Program-made: the position numbers and the translations under genes | In this document: positions 25,545-33,149 of the stretch, in pieces | How the letters are laid out: the number at the start of each line of letters is the position of its first letter | Numbering within the stretch: position 1 is the first letter of the stretch | Assembly (NCBI GenBank): GCA_965219515.1 | Contig: OZ244776.1 | Coordinates: 4,216,001-4,280,000, forward strand | Source of the DNA: Ilyomonas sp965219515 | Lineage (GTDB): Bacteria > Bacteroidota > Bacteroidia > Chitinophagales > Chitinophagaceae | DNA: 64,000 bases | Direction of reading: 5' to 3' | Notes under the pieces: model-generated | What the model was told of the DNA's origin: nothing | What the model saw: the letters and a program-made list of their open reading frames with translations, nothing else | The model's database searches: none

Positions 25545-26798
25545 ATGAAAATAATTCAGATTGTGTGCCTATCAGTAGCGCTGACTTTTACATTTAGTGT
25601 TAAAGCTGAAGGAATAATATTTCGTCGCGTTTCCAACTGGAATCATTTGTTGAAAGAGGCTAAGGAAAAAAATATGTACATTTTTGTAGATTGTTATGCA
25701 ACTTGGTGTCTTCCCTGTAAAAAAATGGATAAAGAAGTGTTTTCGCAAAATTCAGTCGGAAACTTTGTAAATCAACGGTTTATCTGCATTAAATTGCAAA
25801 TGGATACCACAGACAGCGATTCGCAAGAAATAAAAAAATCTTATGAACTGAGTCATTTTATTATGACAAAGTACTCAAGTAATATGTATCCTGATTATAT
25901 GGTTTTTGATACCAGTGGAAAATTAATTCACAGATTCATTGGCTCAATGAAAGCGAATGATTTTTTGATGAATATAGAAAATGCTTTAGAAAAAAATAAG
26001 CAATCGCTTGATCCAGAACAAGAGTATCATAGATTACAAAAAAAACTGACAGTTAATCCTGACAATTTAGAACTCCTTAAGAGCTTAACGTATTTAGCAC
26101 TTACATATCACGATTTAGCAATGGCATCAAATTATTCCAAACGATATCTCTCTCTACAGCATTATGTTCTAAGTAAAAAAAACATGAAGTTCATCTTTGA
26201 AACGGTTCAGAACACTTCAGACACCGGTTTTAGTATAATGATAAAACATCTTGAAGAATTTAAAACCGAATTTGGAGAAGAACCATTTTACGCGGGTTTG
26301 CAAATAAAAATATGCATGGATGAAGTACTGCCCAAAGTTTCAATCGGACAAACTAAAAAACAATGGGATTCGATTGAAATAAACTTACAAGAAAAATATC
26401 CTAGCGCTGTTGCTGCAGCAGCAGTTGCTCAGGCAAAATACTTTTATTACTCTTTCAATAAGGATTGGATGTCTTTTGCATTGGCTATTGATGAGTATGC
26501 TGGTATGCGTTATTCTTTGGCAATCAAACTGGATGACTTTGCAAAAGCCATTCTTTTACAATGTTCAGACAATTTAATTATTAATCATGCACTTGGTTGG
26601 AGTAGAGTATCTTTTAAAAAAGATCAGAATCCCTTATACTTAAGTACCTATGCCCAATTATTATATAAAAGTGGATTTAAAAAGGAGGCTTTGAAATGTC
26701 AAATAAACGCTATGAAATTAGCAGAAAAACAAAACTTATCCAAAGGTTGGGGAGTCGGGCTAAAGGAAAAAATGATGCAGGGAGAACCTTTGTTTTAA
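25545..26798 (+). CDS. Exported thioredoxin-family protein with helical C-domain
   Basis: 417 residues with a signal peptide ending VKAEG. The thioredoxin domain comes first, with CYATWCLPCKKMDKE (Cys55/58) and NMYPDYMVFDTSGK. The C-terminal 250 residues are helical and TPR-like. This is the reverse domain order of the two TlpA-like lipoproteins in the locus, so it is a different type of thiol oxidoreductase. It forms the accessory gene of module B. Confidence 0.85.
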   Translation: MKIIQIVCLSVALTFTFSVKAEGIIFRRVSNWNHLLKEAKEKNMYIFVDCYATWCLPCKKMDKEVFSQNSVGNFVNQRFICIKLQMDTTDSDSQEIKKSYELSHFIMTKYSSNMYPDYMVFDTSGKLIHRFIGSMKANDFLMNIENALEKNKQSLDPEQEYHRLQKKLTVNPDNLELLKSLTYLALTYHDLAMASNYSKRYLSLQHYVLSKKNMKFIFETVQNTSDTGFSIMIKHLEEFKTEFGEEPFYAGLQIKICMDEVLPKVSIGQTKKQWDSIEINLQEKYPSAVAAAAVAQAKYFYYSFNKDWMSFALAIDEYAGMRYSLAIKLDDFAKAILLQCSDNLIINHALGWSRVSFKKDQNPLYLSTYAQLLYKSGFKKEALKCQINAMKLAEKQNLSKGWGVGLKEKMMQGEPLF

Positions 26799-26823
26799 AT
26801 AACAACTAAATATTTCGGTCAGT

Positions 26824-26886
26824 ATGAATCATTATCGGAAGTTAATTCAAAGCTTTGTGTTGTCAGTGTTATTTTTTAACGCATAA
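26824..26886 (+). pseudogene. Signal-peptide stub of a lost exported protein
   Basis: ATG at 26824 opens 20 codons, MNHYRKLIQSFVLSVLFFNA, then a stop. This is a typical signal peptide with no mature protein. The VKOR-type tail remnant follows 40 bases later, so a gene between them appears to have been deleted. Confidence 0.45.
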
Positions 26887-26917
26887 TGATTTTTAATTGT
26901 TATCGGACGATCACTAT

Positions 26918-26983
26918 TTTATTAAGGAACACCAGTTGCCAGATGTTTATGGCACAGCCGACATACAACACTTTTTACAATAA
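26918..26983 (+). pseudogene. VKOR-gene tail remnant in front of cassette C
   Basis: The longest of the tail remnants: FIKEHQLPDVYGTADIQHF then LQ-stop, against FINGHQLPDVYSISDIQYF and LQ-stop in the intact gene. It differs at several codons, so it comes from a diverged paralogue rather than from a fresh copy. Confidence 0.8.
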
Positions 26984-27157
26984 AATCTTTGTCTCGAGAA
27001 CAAACAGGTTTAAAGGGCTTGTACCTGGCTGCCAAGTGAAACAGGTTTATTTAATCATCATCTTAAAAATAAACAGATGAAAACGCAAAAATTAAGTTTT
27101 AATGCCATCAGCGGCGTTTTAAGCCGCAGTGAAATGAAGAAAATTATGGCAGGTAGT
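26984..27157 (+). repeat. Leader cassette, copy C
   Basis: Conserved 5' region and leader as in A and B. The segment after CAGGTT reads TAAAGGGCTTGTACCTGG instead of TATACAACTTGTACCTGG, the main difference in the upstream part. Confidence 0.9.
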
Positions 27158-27310
27158 GGCGACGATGGTAGTGGTTGTCCATGTTATGGTCAAGACTGTT
27201 TCTGGACAGATTCTAAGGGATGTGGAACTACTCATTTTATTGGAAGTAGTGAAGGAAATTGTCGTTATCAGATTACCTACACGGCATCTCAACCTTGTGG
27301 ATGGGCGTAA
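27077..27310 (+). CDS. Cys-rich peptide precursor C
   Basis: 77 residues. Leader identical to A and B through AGS. The core of about 50 residues starts GDDGSGCPCYGQDC and holds six Cys and several aromatics (W, F, Y), ending CGWA. Module C continues with a plug-like small protein and a truncated glycosyltransferase. Confidence 0.82.
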   Translation: MKTQKLSFNAISGVLSRSEMKKIMAGSGDDGSGCPCYGQDCFWTDSKGCGTTHFIGSSEGNCRYQITYTASQPCGWA

Positions 27311-27317
27311 TGGTATG

Positions 27318-27359
27318 TACTTCAAACGGTTGTACAGCTTTGTAATACCGTTTGAAGTA
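27318..27359 (+). terminator. Hairpin behind precursor C
   Basis: TACTTCAAACGGT and ACCGTTTGAAGTA form a perfect 13-bp stem with a 16-base loop, eight bases after the stop. An A/T-rich tail follows but no pure T-run. Confidence 0.65.
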
Positions 27360-27385
27360 AATTTAATTATAGAAATACCTTTTTT

Positions 27386-27922
27386 ATGTTGGTAAAGTAT
27401 TTTTTTTTAAAATTTTGCTTTCTATTTCTCACTATATATTGTTTTTGTCAGCAAAACACTGATAAAGAAGAATTTGATAGTAGTAAATTGGGAATGGCAA
27501 GTAAGACTGTCTCCATTGATTATAACTCAGACAGTTTCATAAGAATATTTGACGGAATTCAATTGAGTCAAAAAGATATTCGTGGCGGTATAAACGGCAT
27601 ACCAATTAATAGTGTAAAAAGAACTAATGATACGACATTATTAAAATCATTGGGAATAAAAGACTTTTCTAAACCCTATATGTTTTTAAGTTCAGGTTAT
27701 AACGATTTTAGAGATTTTGTTTATTCAAAGCTTGATATAGACCAACAGTTAAAAGAATTAAATCTACCGTTAATTATCAATGGAAAATTGATTCTACTTA
27801 ATGACTATAATAAGCTTAACCGTATAGATAAAAACAGAATTACGAAAATCAAGTTTGATAAGAATGTGCATCTACAATCTTTCACATTACCTATGGGCGC
27901 TATAATAATAAACACCAATTGA
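27386..27922 (+). CDS. Exported protein with TonB-plug-like C-terminus
   Basis: 178 residues with a hydrophobic signal peptide ending CFCQQ. The C-terminal 70 residues (LPLIINGKLI, then NRITKIKFDKN, PMGAIIINT) follow the plug-domain pattern P-x-VxxNG ... IxxIxVLKD ... GxxGAIxIxT. No barrel is present. I know such short plug-like proteins from Bacteroidota envelopes but not their function. Accessory gene of module C. Confidence 0.6.
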   Translation: MLVKYFFLKFCFLFLTIYCFCQQNTDKEEFDSSKLGMASKTVSIDYNSDSFIRIFDGIQLSQKDIRGGINGIPINSVKRTNDTTLLKSLGIKDFSKPYMFLSSGYNDFRDFVYSKLDIDQQLKELNLPLIINGKLILLNDYNKLNRIDKNRITKIKFDKNVHLQSFTLPMGAIIINTN

Positions 27923-27956
27923 TTTTCTTGTTAAAACAACAAAACATAGTACCATA

Positions 27957-28230
27957 ATGCCAAACGGAATTTCAATCATTATGCCCTCTTATAACCAGGC
28001 CGAGTACATCGTAAGAGCCATTGTAAGTCTGCAACTGCAAACTTTTACAGATTGGGAATTAATCATCATCAATGATGGTTCAACCGATTATACAAAAGAG
28101 GTGATTACAGAATATCTTTCGGATAACAAAATCAGGTATTTTGAAAATGAAAGCAATCTGGGCTTAGGCAAATGTATAAACATAGGTATGTTAAAAGCAA
28201 AGTATGATTACATCGCTTACCTGCCTTTTT
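27957..28230 (+). pseudogene. GT2 glycosyltransferase, truncated by a REP unit
   Basis: The first 90 codons (GISIIMPSYNQAEYIVRAI, IIINDGSTDYTKE, GLGKCINIGMLK, YIAYLP) are a close paralogue of the start of the intact gene at 30216. Homology ends exactly at YIAYLP, where the intact gene continues SDDVYY with the acidic nucleotide-sugar site. The bases that follow are a REP unit, and the frame happens to stay open to 28352. The catalytic part is gone. Confidence 0.85.
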
Positions 28231-28316
28231 CGCCCGCGTTGGTGTTCTTCACCAACGCGATAACATCAGACACTTTAACATCAGACACTTTGCTGTTGAA
28301 GAACACTATCAAAGGC
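28231..28316. repeat. REP/BIME-like unit, copy 2, at the break of the GT2 gene
   Basis: CGCCCGCGTTGGTGTTCTTC and the rest match 21166-21236, except that TAACATCAGACACTT is duplicated in tandem and the second hairpin differs slightly. The junction with GT2 coding sequence is at 28230/28231. Confidence 0.85.
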
Positions 28317-28326
28317 GGGAAACATA

Positions 28327-28352
28327 GCCGACATACAACACTCATTCCATAA
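28327..28352 (+). pseudogene. VKOR-gene tail remnant in front of cassette D
   Basis: GCCGACATACAACAC matches the tail remnant before cassette C base for base. The last codons are altered (SFHK-stop instead of FLQ-stop). It is the shortest remnant, directly next to cassette D. Confidence 0.65.
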
Positions 28353-28527
28353 ACTTTTTGTCTCGAGAACAAACAGGTTTACACAACTTGTACCTGGCTG
28401 CCAAGTGAAACAGGTTTATTTAATCATCATCTAAAAATTAAAAAGATGAAAACACAAAAAGTTAAGTTTCAATGCCATCAGCGGTGTATTAAGCCGCAGT
28501 GAAATGAAGAAGATTATGGCGGGTAGT
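28353..28527 (+). repeat. Leader cassette, copy D (with one extra A)
   Basis: Conserved 5' region and leader as in copies A-C, except for one additional A in the run after ACACAA near 28460. The -7-like segment reads TACACAACTTGTACCTGG. Confidence 0.88.
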
Positions 28528-28674
28528 GGCGATGCCGGAGGGTGTACGTCTGATTCAGAGTGCGTGAAGATTTTTCATTGTAGCAGCGGCGATATAACAT
28601 CTAAAGGACGTTGTTATGCAAATGCAACAGGTGAAGCAAAAAAATGTCACAATACAGATCCTTGCAATCATTAG
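28446..28674 (+). pseudogene. Cys-rich peptide precursor D, leader frameshifted
   Basis: From the ATG at 28446 the frame is MKTQKVKFQCHQRC and stops early, because the A-run has five A where copy B has four. The next frame restores the rest of the leader (FNAISGVLSRSEMKKIMAGS) and a core beginning GDAGGC with six Cys, ending CHNTDPCNH. Apart from the one base the gene is intact. It could be a dead gene, a site of slippage, a sequencing error, or be read from the internal ATG of EMKK with a shortened leader. Confidence 0.8.
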
Positions 28675-28690
28675 TTTGGAATCTTAAATC

Positions 28691-28727
28691 AAACTGTAGT
28701 TTGACTGCTATAGTCAAACTACAGTTT
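28691..28727 (+). terminator. Hairpin behind precursor D
   Basis: AAACTGTAGTTTGAC and GTCAAACTACAGTTT form a perfect 15-bp stem with a 7-base loop, 17 bases after the stop and 23 before the next gene. Confidence 0.7.
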
Positions 28728-28749
28728 ATCCTGTATAAATACAACGATA

Positions 28750-30183
28750 ATGAAGCTAAGTGTATATATAATTTTGTGGTTAAACTTTGCATCCTGCCGC
28801 ACCTATACAATGCTTGATGGAAAGTCGCGACCTGTTTATTTTACGCCTGATGCTTCCGTATTTAATGATTCGGATTTTCAATATCCATCCATTTTTTATG
28901 AGGATTTGCTAAATGTAAGAGGGAATACTACCAATGAGGTTGAATTGAAAAAGGGAAAGACAGTGGAGGCAATCATTCGCCAGCCAGCCTTTTTTAATGC
29001 GTATGATATCTTTCTTGTTTATCCGGGAGAACATATTATTATAAAAAAGGGGAAAGACAACAACTATACTTTTTTAAAACGCCATGGTAGTAGGCGCAGA
29101 AACAAAGAATTATCTTTCTTCACTACTTTTAATAACATATACGCTTATCCTGTTCCACAGCGTACTTATTCACTTTCACTTGATACGATTCTGACTTTGG
29201 AAGAAAAACTTAAAAGTAAAATTCAGAATAGTGTGAAAAAAAGCAGACAACTTTTTGATTCGCTTGCCAAAGCTGATCGGGTTCATAAAAAATTTAAAAA
29301 AATAGCAGGAGATTATCTGGCAGACAGAGATTATGTTAGTCTGTATGATTTTTATAAACAAAATAAGGATACGTTACAAGCTTCTCATTTGTATAAACAA
29401 AAGTGTGAACAGTTGATTCCATATTTTAACGGTATAACAAAATTGCCTGTGCTTAACGGAGTCTTTGTCGCTTTTAACGAAGTTGCAAAAGAAGTGCTTC
29501 CGTATGATGTTAGCAGAATAAAAGATAATGCGGCATTTCGGGCTTGCTTTGATAGTGTAGATAATAAATTCACTGCAATACCAAGAGATTATTTATTAAG
29601 CCAGTTAATGTATGCGGCGTATAAAAGTCGAATAGATGTAGACTCTTCTTATGTAGAAAGGTATCAAACTACTACTTCAAATACAGATCTCAAAAAGCTT
29701 ATAAATAAGGTAAAGTCTCAGCAAGAACAAAATGATGCTAAAGCTCTTACAATCAGCAGTAATAGTTTGCTTTCAGTTGATGGCAAAACAACATCTGCTT
29801 TAGAGAATATTATGGCTGGTAACAAAGGAAAAATAATGCTTGTTGATTTTTGGGCAACCTGGTGTGCGCCTTGCCGTGATGAAGTACCATATCTGAATAA
29901 GTTGATGCAATTCTATCCTGCAGATAAGTTTGTATTGCTGCGTATATCAATTGAAAAAGAAGTTCAGCCCTGGCAAAAATTTATAATTGCCAACAATACA
30001 GATATCAGCAATAATTACTTGTTAATTAATCCTGAGAAATCTGCTCTTATAAAACAATACGAAATCGATGAAATACCTCGCTACATGCTTATTGGCAAAG
30101 ATGAAAAGATCATGAATGCTGATGCACCACGTCCGAGTGATCCGAAATTAAAAGCAATGTTAGATGATTTGGTAAACAAATAA
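28750..30183 (+). CDS. TlpA-like thioredoxin-domain lipoprotein 2
   Basis: 477 residues with a lipobox (NFASCRT). Same architecture as the lipoprotein at 23669: helical N-region, then a thioredoxin domain with FWATWCAPC (Cys372/375), cis-Pro in DEIPRYM and the end DAPRPSDPKLKAMLDDLV. The two are paralogues with strongly diverged N-regions. In this family the N-region often decides the partner, so each may serve its own precursor; that is inference. It lies between precursor D and the glycosyltransferase. Confidence 0.87.
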   Translation: MKLSVYIILWLNFASCRTYTMLDGKSRPVYFTPDASVFNDSDFQYPSIFYEDLLNVRGNTTNEVELKKGKTVEAIIRQPAFFNAYDIFLVYPGEHIIIKKGKDNNYTFLKRHGSRRRNKELSFFTTFNNIYAYPVPQRTYSLSLDTILTLEEKLKSKIQNSVKKSRQLFDSLAKADRVHKKFKKIAGDYLADRDYVSLYDFYKQNKDTLQASHLYKQKCEQLIPYFNGITKLPVLNGVFVAFNEVAKEVLPYDVSRIKDNAAFRACFDSVDNKFTAIPRDYLLSQLMYAAYKSRIDVDSSYVERYQTTTSNTDLKKLINKVKSQQEQNDAKALTISSNSLLSVDGKTTSALENIMAGNKGKIMLVDFWATWCAPCRDEVPYLNKLMQFYPADKFVLLRISIEKEVQPWQKFIIANNTDISNNYLLINPEKSALIKQYEIDEIPRYMLIGKDEKIMNADAPRPSDPKLKAMLDDLVNK

Positions 30184-30215
30184 ATAAGTCATTTTCAATT
30201 TCAAATTGATAAATA

Positions 30216-32090
30216 ATGCTTACAGGAATCTCAGTCATCATGCCTACATACAACCAGGCAGAATACATCGTAAGAGCCATCAACAGCTTGATTCTCCAAT
30301 CTTTTGCACAATGGGAGTTAATTATCATTAATGATGGTTCAACCGATGATACTAAAGAGGCAATTAAAAAATATCTGTCAGATAAGCGAGTCTGCTACAT
30401 AGAAAATAATAGGAACGAAGGTTTAGGCAAATGCTTAAACATTGGTATTGCTCGCGTCAGTTACAATTACATCGCTTACCTGCCATCAGATGATGTTTAT
30501 TATGCCAGTCATTTGCAATCGCTTTACCAAGTATTAGAATCGGATGGTGATGTAGTGTTGGCTTATGCAGGTTGCAACGCAGATTATGGTGAAACCAAAT
30601 TTTCGAGCGGCTGGCAATCGGTAGCCGATGAATCGTCATTGTCTTCTTTGCAGCTTGTGCAGGTGGCGCATAAAAAGACAAATGATACATGGATAGAACG
30701 GGATGAGTTGGTAACAGATGATTTGAACGAGATGTTCTGGAACAAACTGCTGGCAAAAGGCAAAGCCGTTTATACCGGGCAAATAACCTGCGAGTGGGTT
30801 GACCATCCGCAGCAGCGGCATAAAATTATCAACGAAAGCTATGGCGGCGGCATTTATTTATATAAGCAGCATTATAATGTAGAGCAACCCATCGTTTATA
30901 AAACATTAGACGGCACTTACATTAATGAATGGGAGCAATACAAAGATTACAGAAGAGAAGTTGTCTTCGATGAAAAGAAAGGATTAAAAATATTGCTGGT
31001 AGGCGAACTGGCTTTTAATGCCGAACGGGTTTGCGCCTTTGAAGAGCGGGGACACAAACTATATGGCTTATGGATTAAAGACCCGCAATGCTGGAACGCC
31101 AGCGGGCCGCTTCCTTTTGGTAATATTGAAACCGTTTCGTACGACAACATGGAAGAGAACATCAGAACGATAGCGCCGGATGTCATTTATGCGTTGCTCA
31201 ACTATCATGCGGTTCCCTTAGCGCATTATGTAATGACGCTTGGATTGAATATTCCTTTTGTATGGCATTTTAAAGAAGGGCCGTTTCATTGCCGGCAAAT
31301 GGGATTGTTGAAAGAAATGAGTGAGCTATACTTAAATGCTAATGGCGTTATTTACATCAATGAAACGCTGAAACAATGGTATAGCCAGTGTTTGCATACA
31401 AACGATTCTCTGTCGTTTATTCTCGATGGAGACTTGCCGAAACAAAACTATTTTACGAATGATACAACACCATTGCTTTCTGAGAGGGACGGCGAAGTGC
31501 ATACGGTAGTTTCGGGCAGACCTATCGGTTTGCATCCGCATTATATTGGTGAATTCGCTGCTCAAAAAATCCATCTCCATTTTTATGGCAATGCGCAGCA
31601 GATCATCGGACAGTGGAAAGGGGCAGGTTCTGCTGATGAACAAAAATACATTCACATTCATCCGCCCTGCGACGCAAAAAACTGGGTAAGGGAATTCTCG
31701 CAATACGATGCCGGCTGGCTTCATTACTTCAACAGCCATAACAATGGTGAACTGATGCGGGCTTCGTGGCACGATTTAAATTATCCGGCTCGTATTTCTA
31801 CACTTGCCTGTGCCGGTTTGCCAATGATTTTATTTGACAACTCTAAACACATTGTTGCCAGTCAACATTTACTTACAGAGATGGATGCGGGCGTATTCTT
31901 TACAAGTATTGAAGACCTGGGAAATCAACTACGGAACAAACAAAGAATGAATGAATTGCGTAGCCATGTGTGGATGAACCGGATGCAGTTTTCTTTCGAT
32001 TATCATGCAGATGAATTAATCCAATTTTTTAAAGAAGTGATACAGGAAAAATGCAGTAAGAGAATGGAACAGTCGTTTGCTGAAACATGA
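30216..32090 (+). CDS. Two-domain glycosyltransferase: GT2 plus GT-B-like C-domain
   Basis: 624 residues, no signal or membrane segment. Residues 1-250 are a GT2 (GT-A) domain with SVIMPTYNQAEYIVRAI, IIINDGSTDDT and the acidic site LPSDDVYY. From about residue 265 (LKILLVGELAFNAERVCAFE) a second, GT-B-like domain follows. It could glycosylate the precursors, as GT2 enzymes do in glycocins (SunS in sublancin), or make a glycan unrelated to the peptides. Position between the precursor modules and the exporter favours the first. The truncated paralogue at 27957 shows that the gene was copied together with a precursor module. Confidence 0.8.
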   Translation: MLTGISVIMPTYNQAEYIVRAINSLILQSFAQWELIIINDGSTDDTKEAIKKYLSDKRVCYIENNRNEGLGKCLNIGIARVSYNYIAYLPSDDVYYASHLQSLYQVLESDGDVVLAYAGCNADYGETKFSSGWQSVADESSLSSLQLVQVAHKKTNDTWIERDELVTDDLNEMFWNKLLAKGKAVYTGQITCEWVDHPQQRHKIINESYGGGIYLYKQHYNVEQPIVYKTLDGTYINEWEQYKDYRREVVFDEKKGLKILLVGELAFNAERVCAFEERGHKLYGLWIKDPQCWNASGPLPFGNIETVSYDNMEENIRTIAPDVIYALLNYHAVPLAHYVMTLGLNIPFVWHFKEGPFHCRQMGLLKEMSELYLNANGVIYINETLKQWYSQCLHTNDSLSFILDGDLPKQNYFTNDTTPLLSERDGEVHTVVSGRPIGLHPHYIGEFAAQKIHLHFYGNAQQIIGQWKGAGSADEQKYIHIHPPCDAKNWVREFSQYDAGWLHYFNSHNNGELMRASWHDLNYPARISTLACAGLPMILFDNSKHIVASQHLLTEMDAGVFFTSIEDLGNQLRNKQRMNELRSHVWMNRMQFSFDYHADELIQFFKEVIQEKCSKRMEQSFAET

Positions 32091-32101
32091 GGAAGAAATT
32101 A

Positions 32102-32220
32102 TCACCGTCACTGCGAGGCACGAAGCAGTCTTTGTTGCACAGAAAATCCGGTTTATAATTCATAATCCTGATGGCAAAAAAACCATAGATTGCTTCGTTC
32201 CTCACAATGACGATCGGTGA
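32102..32220. repeat. MITE-like inverted repeat between glycosyltransferase genes
   Basis: The ends TCACCGTCACTGCGAGGCAC and its near-complement (GTTCCTCACAATGACGATCGGTGA) enclose a 120-bp hairpin-forming element of the widespread GTCATTGCGAGGAACGAAGCAATC type. It has no coding capacity. Confidence 0.85.
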
Positions 32221-32291
32221 AAAACCACTTTCTTCTTTACCTAAATTTTACAGAAAGATTAGTTGATAGATAGTTACTTAATTGTCGCCTC

Positions 32292-33149
32292 ATGAAAAAG
32301 ATTGCCATATTGATATGTTATTACGGAAAATTTCCCTGGTATTTCAGGTACTTTCTTCATTCCTGCAACTTTAATAAAACGATTGACTTTTTTATTTTCA
32401 CTGATATTATTTATAAGGGTGATGTTCCGCAAAACGTAACGCTGATAAAAAAGTCTGTGGATGACATAAAAGCATTGGCGAATGAAAAGTTGGGATTTGA
32501 AATAAACATTGAATTTCCTTATAAATTCTGTGATTACAAACCGGCTTACGGCGCCATCTTTTCTGATTATATTGAGGGCTATGATTTCTGGGGGCAAAGC
32601 GATATAGACATTATTTACGGAGACATCAGGGGCTTTATTACGGATGATATGCTGCGTGAATTTGACTTCATTAGTGTTCGGCACGATTATACAACCGGCT
32701 GCTTTGCTTTATACAGAAACAATACTTTGATGAACGGCATTTTTAAGAGAAGCAAGGACTATAAAACGGTGTTTACCACTTCGCCTCATTATTGTTTTGA
32801 TGAGTGCAGCTTTGTTCAGGATCAGCTAACAGAGGGGAAATCAATTTTTGATATAAAAACACGAATTGAAAGCTTCACCCACATTATAAAAGCGGCAGAA
32901 GCAAAGGGAGAAATAAAAGTGCATTTCGATTTTATACTGATGGAAGGCGTTCCGGGAAGAATAATGTTCGATAAGGGAAAGATTATTTACAAAAAACAAT
33001 ACGAAGCAATACTCTATCATTTGTACTGGCTGAAGCGGTATTACAACCCGGAAACGGAAAACCCGATTCCTGATGTTTATCACATCAGCCCGAAAAGAAT
33101 TTATACACGCAATTCAAAAAAGTCGCTTGAAAACATTTCCCTATTATAA
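32292..33149 (+). CDS. DUF6625-like putative glycosyltransferase
   Basis: 285 residues, soluble. It starts MKKIAILICYYGKFPWYFRY and contains FWGQSDIDIIYGDIRGFI, an acidic DxD-like site, and YTTGCFALYRNN. I recognise the pattern of the DUF6625 family of GT-A-fold enzymes usually found in cell-surface polysaccharide loci. It has two conserved-looking Cys near the acceptor region. A second sugar-modifying step on the peptides, or a glycan role, are both possible. The stop overlaps the exporter gene. Confidence 0.7.
   Translation: MKKIAILICYYGKFPWYFRYFLHSCNFNKTIDFFIFTDIIYKGDVPQNVTLIKKSVDDIKALANEKLGFEINIEFPYKFCDYKPAYGAIFSDYIEGYDFWGQSDIDIIYGDIRGFITDDMLREFDFISVRHDYTTGCFALYRNNTLMNGIFKRSKDYKTVFTTSPHYCFDECSFVQDQLTEGKSIFDIKTRIESFTHIIKAAEAKGEIKVHFDFILMEGVPGRIMFDKGKIIYKKQYEAILYHLYWLKRYYNPETENPIPDVYHISPKRIYTRNSKKSLENISLL

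Noticed and set aside
27386..27922. Immunity protein of the peptide system
   Set aside because: It is exported and plug-like, and there is no evidence for immunity. Left as unknown.
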